The position numbers were made by a program, and so were the translations under genes. A DNA stretch of 64,000 nt, from positions 1 to 64,000 of the forward strand of contig JBKQPG010000004.1 in assembly GCA_052145115.1 (NCBI GenBank), given 5' to 3'. Below, in pieces: positions 35,352-42,602 of the stretch (its first letter is position 1; each line of letters starts with the position of its first letter). Under the pieces are notes generated by a model. It was not told the origin of the DNA, searched no databases, and saw nothing but the letters and a program-made list of their open reading frames with translations. This DNA comes from CAIVVT01 sp052145115 (GTDB lineage: Bacteria; Acidobacteriota; Terriglobia; Bryobacterales; Bryobacteraceae).

Positions 35352-36236
35352 CTAATTCAGTGGGTGCTCAACGCTCTCGGCGGAGAGCATCGCGTCGCCG
35401 TGCGGCCGCAGGCGATGACCGGGCCACTCCAAACGCATGTCCTGGCAGATTTCGTCCAGCATGGCCAGGCTGGCCTGGCGCTGTTCGGCGGCGAAGGCCG
35501 TCAGCAGCAGGTTGTCGCACAAAGTATTGATCAGGCGCGGGATGCCCTGGCTGCGCAGGTGGATTTCGCGGATCAGTTCGTCGGGGAAAACGGTCTGATG
35601 CGGCATGCCCGCCTTTTCCAGGCGGTAGTTCATGTACTCGGCCGTCTCCGCAACCTGGAAGGGCCGCAGCATACAACGCAGCACGATGCGTTGCTTCAGT
35701 TGGCGCAGATTCGGCTGATCGAGCTTGCGGTCCAATTCGGGCTGGCCGGCCAGGATGATCTGCAGCAGCTTGCCCAAGCGCGGGTTTTCGAGGTTGCCGA
35801 GCAGGCGGATCTCCTCCAGCACGTCGGTGTCGAGGTTGTGCGCTTCGTCGACGATCAAAACCGTCGTGCGCCCTTCCTGGGCCTGCTGAACGAGCAACGC
35901 GTTTAAGGCGAACAGCACCTCCGTCTTCGACTTGGCCGAGCAGCGCAGATCCAGATCATAGGCGATCATCTCGAAAAACTGCTCGACGTTAATGCGCGAA
36001 TTGAAGATGAAGGCGAACTCCACGTATTGCGCCTCGAGATAGTCCCGCAGACATTCGAGCATCGTGGTCTTCCCCGTCCCGACCTCGCCGGTGAGGACGA
36101 CAAACCCCTTGCGGCTATGCACGCCGTAAATGAGATTCGCCAGCGCCTCTTCGTGCTGCGGGCTGCGATAGAGGAAGGCCGGGTCGGGGCTCAGATTGAA
36201 AGGGTTTTCCCGAAATCCAAAATACGCGTTATACAT
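35352..36236 (-). CDS. ExeA/GspA-type AAA ATPase
   Basis: Protein of 294 aa. MYNAYFGFRENPFNLSPDPAFLYRSP opens the ExeA-type domain; only the first part of that run is conserved across the family. Walker A is GEVGTGKTTML near residue 48, Walker B is VLIVDEAHNLD near 128, and sensor-2 residues lie in GIPRLINTLCDN near 235. Family members energise assembly of type II secretion or transposition complexes. No peptidoglycan-binding C-terminal domain is present. It follows the CRISPR effector operon on the same strand after a 142-bp gap; whether they are cotranscribed is unknown. Confidence 0.88.
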   Translation of the reverse strand: MYNAYFGFRENPFNLSPDPAFLYRSPQHEEALANLIYGVHSRKGFVVLTGEVGTGKTTMLECLRDYLEAQYVEFAFIFNSRINVEQFFEMIAYDLDLRCSAKSKTEVLFALNALLVQQAQEGRTTVLIVDEAHNLDTDVLEEIRLLGNLENPRLGKLLQIILAGQPELDRKLDQPNLRQLKQRIVLRCMLRPFQVAETAEYMNYRLEKAGMPHQTVFPDELIREIHLRSQGIPRLINTLCDNLLLTAFAAEQRQASLAMLDEICQDMRLEWPGHRLRPHGDAMLSAESVEHPLN

Positions 36237-36378
36237 CGCAACTGGGCCGCACCCCTCTGCGCGGCCTGAATCGCCTCCATCTGAAGTTGAATTCTAGCAC
36301 GATGACGGATCGGAAACTGCGGCGGAAAGTCCTGTACCGTTTTAGTACTTTCGGCGCCCAAAGCCGCCCCGCAAGAGA

Positions 36379-37581
36379 TTAGAGCAATTCGAGTTCCACC
36401 CAGCCGGGCATGGAAACCGGGCGGTTGTTGCGAATGATCAGCCGCCGCGTCTTGGGGAACGGAAGGCCGGTCCGCAGCGCCTGTTCGTAACCCGGGAAGC
36501 GCCCCAGGCCGTCGCGCAGGCTCTGCTCGGCGGCGGCGGTCCAAACGGACTTGGCCAGTAATCCGGTGCCCCAGCCGATGCAGGTCAGCAACCGGCCCGC
36601 CGCCTGCGCCTCCGCCACGCGCTTGATCAGCGCGTCGCACAAGGCGACGATCTGCGCCAGGCCTGCCGTCTCGGCGAATTTGCGATGCGCGTTCAATAGC
36701 AGAGTCGCGGCCCGGTTGGCCGCGCGCACCAGATCGGCGGCGTCGACCGGGCTTCCCCAGCGCAGCGCCCGGCTGGCTTCCGGCTGCCGAAACAGGAGCG
36801 GGAAGCGGCTGTCACCCTCGAACACCGTGCCAGGAACCGCCATTTCGGCGAACAATGGCGCGGAATCCGGGGCGCGGTTGAAGGCCACCGAACCGCGCGT
36901 CGCCTTCCAGCCCGCTTCGAGCTTGCCGCCACGCTCCACTAATGTCGCCGTCCGAAGCAGATAGACCTTTGTTGCCGAGGTGGTTACAGGGCGTGAGTCG
37001 GATATCCGGACGGGCCGCGTCCGGCTCGCGCCGGCGGCGCCGAGAATGGCGATTTCCAGGTTCCCCGCCGCGCGCCGGGGAGTCTCGGAATTGAGGCCCT
37101 CCACGGCCGCCTTGATTTGCCCCTCGGAGACGCGGTCGACCAGCATGGCGAGCCGCATGGCGCCCTTCAAAACGCTGCCCGGCAAATACAATCCATTCAG
37201 GTTCGAAGCGAAGGTCGGAATGGAACACAGTTCGGCCGGGGCGCGGTCGTAAACCTCGGCGCTCAACGGGTCGTCAAACGCGATGCGGCGCAGCGCGTAA
37301 TTCTGCGCGTAGCCGCCCCAGGAGGCGAAATCCAGCTTCTCCGACTTGCGCAACTGGCCCAGGTAACTCTCAATCCGGGGGCCTCGCGCCAGCAGGCGGA
37401 AGATGCGTTTCTGATTGAGGACGTTGACCTGGTCCTTCCACACCATGTAGTCGATCGGCGACAGCTTCTGGCCGTCGCCGGCCAGCGTGGGCGTCAGGAC
37501 CGTCAGGCGATAATGCGTGGGCGGAGCAACCGGGCCGGCCTCGACCGGCGCCTGGTCTTCCTGCAGGAGTTCATCCGTCAT
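36379..37581 (-). CDS. csm5: Type III-A CRISPR effector subunit Csm5
   Basis: 400 aa starting at 37581 (MTDELLQEDQAPVEAG). A RAMP-fold protein capping the crRNA 3' end in the Csm complex. Seen: HYRLTVLTPTLAGDGQKLSP as the first beta-alpha-beta unit, IDYMVWKDQVNVLNQKRIF, LYLPGSVLKGAMRLAMLVDR (the GSxLKGxxR loop typical of RAMPs), and a C-terminal GWGTGLLAKSVWTAAAEQSL with a glycine-rich loop. KTRRLIIRNNRPVSMPGWVE closes it. Its start overlaps the csm4 stop (ATGA). It is the last effector gene; the longer upstream frame through csm4 is a shadow. Confidence 0.85.
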   Translation of the reverse strand: MTDELLQEDQAPVEAGPVAPPTHYRLTVLTPTLAGDGQKLSPIDYMVWKDQVNVLNQKRIFRLLARGPRIESYLGQLRKSEKLDFASWGGYAQNYALRRIAFDDPLSAEVYDRAPAELCSIPTFASNLNGLYLPGSVLKGAMRLAMLVDRVSEGQIKAAVEGLNSETPRRAAGNLEIAILGAAGASRTRPVRISDSRPVTTSATKVYLLRTATLVERGGKLEAGWKATRGSVAFNRAPDSAPLFAEMAVPGTVFEGDSRFPLLFRQPEASRALRWGSPVDAADLVRAANRAATLLLNAHRKFAETAGLAQIVALCDALIKRVAEAQAAGRLLTCIGWGTGLLAKSVWTAAAEQSLRDGLGRFPGYEQALRTGLPFPKTRRLIIRNNRPVSMPGWVELELL

Positions 37582-38621
37582 GCGACGTTCCCTCCAGGCA
37601 GTTCCAGGGCCACGGCAAAGCCGGCGCGCCAGAATGGGTGCGGCGCACCCTCGGGCGCAACGTCCCGGATGGAGCCGGTCAGGGCGCCCCGGGCCACCAG
37701 CCGCGAGCCTTCCGCCACCAGGCGCGTCGTCTTTTTGATCTGCCCGGGCAGCGCCGGCGACGCCGTTCGCCCGTTGCGCTCGATCAACGCGTAATTCCCG
37801 CCGCCCCATTCCACTTCGTCGCCCGGTCCCGGCGAGAACAACGATAGCAGCCACCATGAGCGGCTGGCCGCGGCCGGGCCGGAGGGCGCCGCAGATTGGA
37901 TGCCCGGCAACAGCAGTTCCTGCAGCACGCCGGCCTGGAAATCGGGCGTGCGCGAGCGGCCGAAGCCGCGGCTGCGCAACCCGCCCAGCCCCGAATCGGC
38001 CAGCAGCCGGAAGGCGGATTCGAGCTTGGGAGCCCAGATCGCATAGGCCGTCGCCGTGGCGAACTCGGCCGCACACCACAATCCCGCGCCCGGCGCAAAT
38101 TGCAGACACGTCGCGGTCCACGGCCGCACCACCCCCGCGGTGACGCGATCGACGGCCGCCGCGGATCGCCGCATCCGGCGGAAAGGCCCGCTCGGAGAGC
38201 GCCCGGCCGGAAGCAGGCAGCCGCTGTGCGCGTCCACGCTCCACGCCTCCTCATCCAGCGTCTCGCCCCGCAGCAGCGCGCCGATCACGCTCAGCGGAAC
38301 CAGATTGGCGCCCTTCCAGCGCAGCTTGGCCGGACCCCCCGGCGTCTCCGGCGGCGGCCATAGCCCCAGCGGAGGAGGAGCGAACAGCACCCCCCGCTGC
38401 CACGGGAAGCAGGAGCTGAAACGGACCGCCGGCGCGGCATACGGGTTGGCCGTCGCATTCAGCCACTCCTCCAGCCAGCCGAGCTGTTGGAAAGCCAGGC
38501 ACACGGCCGAAAACAGCGCGTCGCTGTGCAGCACGGCGGCGCTCTGTTCCATGGCTCCATGGTCTGGCCCGATGCGCCACGGCGTGATGGGCCGAAGACG
38601 GATGAGGAGGGCGGGATGCAT
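37578..38621 (-). CDS. csm4: Type III-A CRISPR effector subunit Csm4
   Basis: 347 aa. Csm4 binds the 5' repeat-derived handle of crRNA and contacts Cas10. The N-terminal RAMP unit reads IRLRPITPWRIGPDHGAMEQ, followed by LHSDALFSAVCLAFQQLGWL, the usual LxSDxLxxA motif. The second ferredoxin-like unit carries the glycine-rich loop DSGLGGLRSRGFGRSR near residue 225. The middle is unusually rich in Pro/Trp (WPPPETPGGPAKLRWKG). Overlaps csm5 by 4 bp and follows csm3 by 16 bp. Confidence 0.85.
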   Translation of the reverse strand: MHPALLIRLRPITPWRIGPDHGAMEQSAAVLHSDALFSAVCLAFQQLGWLEEWLNATANPYAAPAVRFSSCFPWQRGVLFAPPPLGLWPPPETPGGPAKLRWKGANLVPLSVIGALLRGETLDEEAWSVDAHSGCLLPAGRSPSGPFRRMRRSAAAVDRVTAGVVRPWTATCLQFAPGAGLWCAAEFATATAYAIWAPKLESAFRLLADSGLGGLRSRGFGRSRTPDFQAGVLQELLLPGIQSAAPSGPAAASRSWWLLSLFSPGPGDEVEWGGGNYALIERNGRTASPALPGQIKKTTRLVAEGSRLVARGALTGSIRDVAPEGAPHPFWRAGFAVALELPGGNVA

Positions 38622-38637
38622 GCGTCTCCGATCCGGA

Positions 38638-39471
38638 CTAACTCAACTTCTGGGCGAAATCCGCCGCCACGATGCCGGCCTGCAGCGCGGCCGTGTCGGC
38701 CGCTTCCAGAACCGTCGTCTCGGGCGCGCCCGCCGCATAGTAACCGCGGGATCGCCACACCGCCCTCCACGCCGAGAACTTGACCCGGCCGGAACCGCGG
38801 GAGCCGCCTCCGCCCAGCGCGTCGTCTTCCAGCAGCCGCAACCCTTCGGCCAGTTTGGCGACCAGCTCACGGTCCTCGGCACAAAGCACGTCCAGTACCA
38901 GCCGGACGCGGAATTTCGCCCCCGCCGGCACGCGCTCGAGAGTCCGCGCGCTGGACTGGCAGGTCAGGCGGTCGATCGCGTTCTCGCTCTTCACCTCGGT
39001 CAATTCGTCGTCCAGATTCTCCCGCATCGATTCCGTGATGCTGTCGATTTCAAGCATCGCGTCATAGACGGTGAGCCGCGCCGGCGTAGCCGTCATCGTC
39101 TCCATCGCCTCACCGCTGGCGCGCTCAACGCGGCCCGGATTGCGGCCGAACAGCAGGCCGATTTCGTCGCCCGGCTCGTCGCTTTGGTGGATCCGAACCT
39201 CCTGGCCGCGGCGCCGCGACAGGTAAATCAAATCGGCGGCGGCGATCAGGCCGGCGCTCTGCTCCAGCAGCGAGCGCAGCTTGCCGCGCAGTGATGAGCC
39301 GGGGACGTACGGGCGTCCGAAAGCGTCCTTAACCACCGGGTTGTCGGCGCCGCCCAGGTCCAGCGATCCCTTGCCGGCGCCGATGTGCAGCCCGGTCTCG
39401 CAAATCATCTCGCCGTCCAGCAGTAGCTTGCCGATCAGTCCGAGGCGCGTTTCGGCGGTGTGCGAACTCAT
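38638..39471 (-). CDS. csm3: Type III-A CRISPR target-RNA nuclease subunit Csm3
   Basis: 277 aa; the start at 39471 has AGGAGAGAATCGC before it, better than a GTG at 39495. Csm3 lines the backbone of the complex and cuts bound target RNA every 6 nt. CETGLHIGAGKGSLDLGG is the first loop, and the catalytic aspartate is D43 in GADNPVVKDAFGRPY, intact. The conserved VPGSSLRGKLRSLLEQS follows, then the ENAIDRLTCQSSARTLERVP segment that forms the thumb, and a glycine-rich DDALGGGGSRGSGRVKFSA near residue 220. Length is ~60 aa over the usual 215-220, mainly an insertion near 85-110. Confidence 0.9.
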   Translation of the reverse strand: MSSHTAETRLGLIGKLLLDGEMICETGLHIGAGKGSLDLGGADNPVVKDAFGRPYVPGSSLRGKLRSLLEQSAGLIAAADLIYLSRRRGQEVRIHQSDEPGDEIGLLFGRNPGRVERASGEAMETMTATPARLTVYDAMLEIDSITESMRENLDDELTEVKSENAIDRLTCQSSARTLERVPAGAKFRVRLVLDVLCAEDRELVAKLAEGLRLLEDDALGGGGSRGSGRVKFSAWRAVWRSRGYYAAGAPETTVLEAADTAALQAGIVAADFAQKLS

Positions 39472-39513
39472 GCGATTCTCTCCTGGCGAACTCACTAATG
39501 ACGTTGACGCCGT

Positions 39514-40344
39514 CTACTCGTTGTAGGCGACGATCGCTTCAAACAGGTCGCGGAAGCGCTCGTAACAGCGCGCGTCGTTGCGCCGCGTGACCTGCAGCAG
39601 AAGCTTTTCGAGTACATCGAGGCTGCGCAGTTGATGCCGCGCAATCGTATAAGCCAGCCGCGCCCGCAGCATCACGAAATGGTGCTGGCGCTCGCTCTCC
39701 GACGCCCGGCAGCCTCTCCGGATGGCACTGTACATGCGGCGCAACTGGCTGCGCGTGCCCGAATCCATGTCGCGCATCCGCGCCACGACGGCGTGCGCCT
39801 GGTTGTCCAGGTACAGGCTGTCGCTCACCAGTTTGTCGATATCGATTTCGGCCGCAAAATCGGGCCGCGGACCGCCCCGATCAGGCCGCCCGCCGCGCTC
39901 CGGACCTCGCTCCGGACCGCGCTCCGATCCCCTCTCCGGCCCGCGATGCTCACGCGCCGCCCCTTCGCGCGGCGCGCCCTCGCGCGGCTGGCCTTCGCGC
40001 GCGCCGCCACGCGGCGGGGGGCCGGAGCGCCGTTCCTGGCGCGGCCGCGCTTCACGGTTTTCTTGAGGACGGCCTTCCTGCGGCCGGCTTTCGGGCTTGC
40101 CCTCGGGGCGGGGCCGGGCTTCGGCTGGCGGCTTGGTCTCCACCTTAGGCGCAGCTTGTGGCGCGGGCGCGGCTTCCATTACAGGCGCGTCTTCTGCCGC
40201 CGCAGCGCCTGTAGGTGCCGGGGCGGCTTCTGCCGCGGGCGTGGCTTCTGCCGCGGGCGTTGCTGGCGGCGGAGGGGTCGCCTCGGCCGCGGGTTGAGGC
40301 TCGATCTGGGCCTGCTGGTTGTCTGGTTCTTCCATTTCGCTCAT
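39514..40344 (-). CDS. csm2: Csm2 small subunit with long disordered N-terminal extension
   Basis: 276 aa, more than twice the ~120-140 aa usual for Csm2. The start at 40344 overlaps the cas10 stop (ATGA), so the extension is inside the natural reading frame. Residues 1-70 are Pro/Ala/Glu-rich (PAAEATPPPPATPAAEATP). Residues ~71-160 are Arg/Gly/Pro/Glu-rich with RGPERGSERGPERGPERGG. Only residues ~163-276 form a Csm2-like helical bundle (DIDKLVSDSLYLDNQAHAVV, YSAIRRGCRASESERQHHFV, then MLRARLAYTIARHQLRSLDV). No transmembrane or folded domain is seen in the tail. Assignment rests on operon place and the helical core. Confidence 0.78.
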   Translation of the reverse strand: MSEMEEPDNQQAQIEPQPAAEATPPPPATPAAEATPAAEAAPAPTGAAAAEDAPVMEAAPAPQAAPKVETKPPAEARPRPEGKPESRPQEGRPQENREARPRQERRSGPPPRGGAREGQPREGAPREGAAREHRGPERGSERGPERGPERGGRPDRGGPRPDFAAEIDIDKLVSDSLYLDNQAHAVVARMRDMDSGTRSQLRRMYSAIRRGCRASESERQHHFVMLRARLAYTIARHQLRSLDVLEKLLLQVTRRNDARCYERFRDLFEAIVAYNE

Positions 40345-41828
40345 CGTGTTTGGCCCTCTTGTGCCAGGCGGGCCCAGTCCAGCGCGACGCGCCCGGAAGG
40401 CTTCAGCTTGACGGCAGCCTGGCGCCGGTTGAGAAACTCCTCGAGAAGGCTCTTGCGAGCCTTCTGAAAATCGCGGCTGCGGGCCGGCACGTCCAGCACG
40501 CGGCTCAGGCGGCGATAGAAGCGCCACGGCCGGTCCTGCGTCTCGACGGCCCGGCGGCCGGCGCGCGCCGGCAGGACCCGGTCGGTCTCGCGGTAAAACC
40601 CCGCCAGATCGCCCAATAACTGGGGCGGGCAGCCAAAATCGTCAATCAGCCGCACCAGCGTCTTCTGCAGCTCCGCGGCCGCTCCGAACTGCTTCCAATC
40701 CAGCGTCCGCCCGAACAGGCAGATCGAGTCCCGCCCCTCGCTCTTGGCAATCTCCAGCAGCCGCCCGGCCTCGCCGTAAACGTCCGCCAGCGACGATTCC
40801 AACGCCGGTGCCAGCGCCAGCGCCATCGACAGCGTCTTGCCCTCCGGTCCCGGAAACTCCCGCAGGATCTCCTCCACGCCCACCGTGAAGATGCGGTGCA
40901 TCTCGCTGGCAAAGGCGATCAGCGCGTCCCAGCATCCGAAAACCGCGAAGTCGTCGCCGCCGGTATAAAGGACGGTAACCTTGCGCCAGAACTCCGGCTG
41001 CGTGGCCAGGGCCTGCGCTTCGCCCGCGAAAAGCTGCTTCAGCAGCACCGAAATCTGTATATGTTCTTCGACCGAAGCGGCCTTTTTCAGGCGCTCCGTC
41101 AAACCATCGACGTCCCCCCGCAGCACGCCCCACGCCGCGGCGCCCGCACTGCGCCCGGCGAGCTCAGTAGGCAATGCCGGCGCGTGGTCCGTATCGTTCG
41201 GGGCCGTGTGAGTGGCCACCGGGAGCGGCAGGTCGGCCGGCGCGAGCATGCCCTGCGCCCCGGCGTCCCACTGCACCGCCGCCGAGTCGGGAAGGCGATG
41301 CCACAGCGAAGCGTAGAAGGCATCGGCTTCGGCCGTCTGTGCAACGAAAGGATCGAACACCCCCGCCTGCTCCAGCGCCGCAGTGCCGCGCCAGCGGGTC
41401 ATGGCCTCGTCCAGACGCTTGCGCACGTCGCTCCACGCGCCCAGGTTCTCGGTCACCGCCCAGGCCAGTCGCATCCGCCCGCTGGTGAACAGCGCCAGTT
41501 GCCGCGTCACGTCAATCAGGAACTCGTGGGCTGCCGGCCGGTGCTCCGCCGCCAGCACCGCCAGGAACTGCCCGCCGCCGCTGGTGCCCAGCAACTCGGG
41601 CGAGAGGCCCAGGCGCGCCAGCAGCGCCCGCGGCACTGCCTCGGCCAATAAAGACGCGTACAGGCAGCGGCCCGCGAAGACCGCCGGGTCGGACCCCGAG
41701 TCCTCGAGAAAGGCTTCAATGCCTAACAGTTTGCCCTGTAGGAAGATCTGCACACCGGCCACCTGAAGCGCGAGCCAACTCCCTAATCTAACACTACCGC
41801 CGGCGGTGCGTAGGAGGGACGCGTGCAA
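40341..41828 (-). CDS. cas10: Short Cas10/Csm1 without HD domain, GGDD kept
   Basis: 495 aa versus ~750-850 for ordinary Csm1. The start is a TTG at 41828. It opens at the first Palm (LQVAGVQIFLQGKLLGI, then TSGGGQFLAVLAA near residue 83), so the N-terminal HD DNase is absent; no HD pair is visible. The zinc finger is also missing: no Cys pairs are present. The second Palm has LRGDVDGLTERLKKA near 237 and the cyclase GGDD at 290-293 (VLYTGGDDFAVFG). It is therefore predicted to make cyclic oligoadenylate but not to cut ssDNA. First gene of the operon. Confidence 0.88.
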   Translation of the reverse strand: MHASLLRTAGGSVRLGSWLALQVAGVQIFLQGKLLGIEAFLEDSGSDPAVFAGRCLYASLLAEAVPRALLARLGLSPELLGTSGGGQFLAVLAAEHRPAAHEFLIDVTRQLALFTSGRMRLAWAVTENLGAWSDVRKRLDEAMTRWRGTAALEQAGVFDPFVAQTAEADAFYASLWHRLPDSAAVQWDAGAQGMLAPADLPLPVATHTAPNDTDHAPALPTELAGRSAGAAAWGVLRGDVDGLTERLKKAASVEEHIQISVLLKQLFAGEAQALATQPEFWRKVTVLYTGGDDFAVFGCWDALIAFASEMHRIFTVGVEEILREFPGPEGKTLSMALALAPALESSLADVYGEAGRLLEIAKSEGRDSICLFGRTLDWKQFGAAAELQKTLVRLIDDFGCPPQLLGDLAGFYRETDRVLPARAGRRAVETQDRPWRFYRRLSRVLDVPARSRDFQKARKSLLEEFLNRRQAAVKLKPSGRVALDWARLAQEGQTR

Positions 41829-41891
41829 GCCAGCCGTCCTGCGACGCGCGCCCGCTGGCCCCGTGTCGGCGCGGAAGGTGACGTGAACCGG

Positions 41892-42437
41892 TCAGCCCGT
41901 TCGATCGCGCTTGTTTCGATCCGCGAGTTGTTTGAGGGAGTCCGGTGTGGACTCGCGGACAAGCCTCCGCCAAGCCTGCAAGCACTCTACGGCCAACTCG
42001 TACGCATCCACACGACCGCGCGCCGTCTTCAGCGAGTACCGTCGAGACGTAACAGCCGGCTCCGTAGTGTGGTCGATCCGTGTGTGCTCACCAAGAAACT
42101 CCGGAGAGGAGCCACTACGAGGCGCACGCCTGAGCCTAAAGTGCTTGTTGCCATTACACAGGTCGGCACAAATGCAGAGCGCCTCTGTCTCGTTGATGAA
42201 CTGCTCGACCGCAGCGCTCTTTAGCTTTTTGGGGACATCCTCCTGCCACTTCGGATCGCGCTTCAGCCAATCCTTCACGTGATAGCAGTTCAGATAGAAC
42301 GCCAGCACATAGTCCAGCGGGTCGTCCCAAGTCCCTAGCGGCCTGTACTCCCCACCGCAAATCGCCCCCAAGCGGTCCAGCCACCGCTGCGTTCTGCAGA
42401 GCTGAAAGGTTGCTTTGTCGCCGAAACCCAAAGACAT
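41892..42437 (-). CDS. Hypothetical protein of defence-like stretch
   Basis: 181 aa, not recognised. It has no signal peptide or membrane segment. Visible: CRTQRWLDRLGAICGGE, then LDYVLAFYLNCYHVKDWLKR and EALCICADLCNGNKHFRLRR, the last resembling the conserved NxxKH segment of small helical proteins found near restriction and abortive-infection genes. A HEPN-like fold is possible, but the usual Rx4-6H pair is not clear. It ends 64 bp before the cas10 start, on the same strand as the cas operon, and diverges from the methyltransferase gene. Base composition looks a little lower in GC than the flanks. Confidence 0.65.
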   Translation of the reverse strand: MSLGFGDKATFQLCRTQRWLDRLGAICGGEYRPLGTWDDPLDYVLAFYLNCYHVKDWLKRDPKWQEDVPKKLKSAAVEQFINETEALCICADLCNGNKHFRLRRAPRSGSSPEFLGEHTRIDHTTEPAVTSRRYSLKTARGRVDAYELAVECLQAWRRLVRESTPDSLKQLADRNKRDRTG

Positions 42438-42602
42438 AACCTATATGTACCTCCGATCCGCAAGCGCTCTCGCGCGCCAAACTTCGCGTGCCCCAAGGGC
42501 CATGCTCACAAGAAGCTCTCCCACCGCCCCGGGCTGGGCCAACCTGAGGTCTTGTGCAAACCCGCCGTCTCTGGAAGACTGAATGTGCTGGCTTTGGCCA
42601 CG

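Noticed and set aside
41829..41985. Missing HD domain of cas10 in an upstream frame
   Set aside because: No frame on the minus strand upstream of 41828 contains an HD-like motif; the space is only 63 bp before the next gene.
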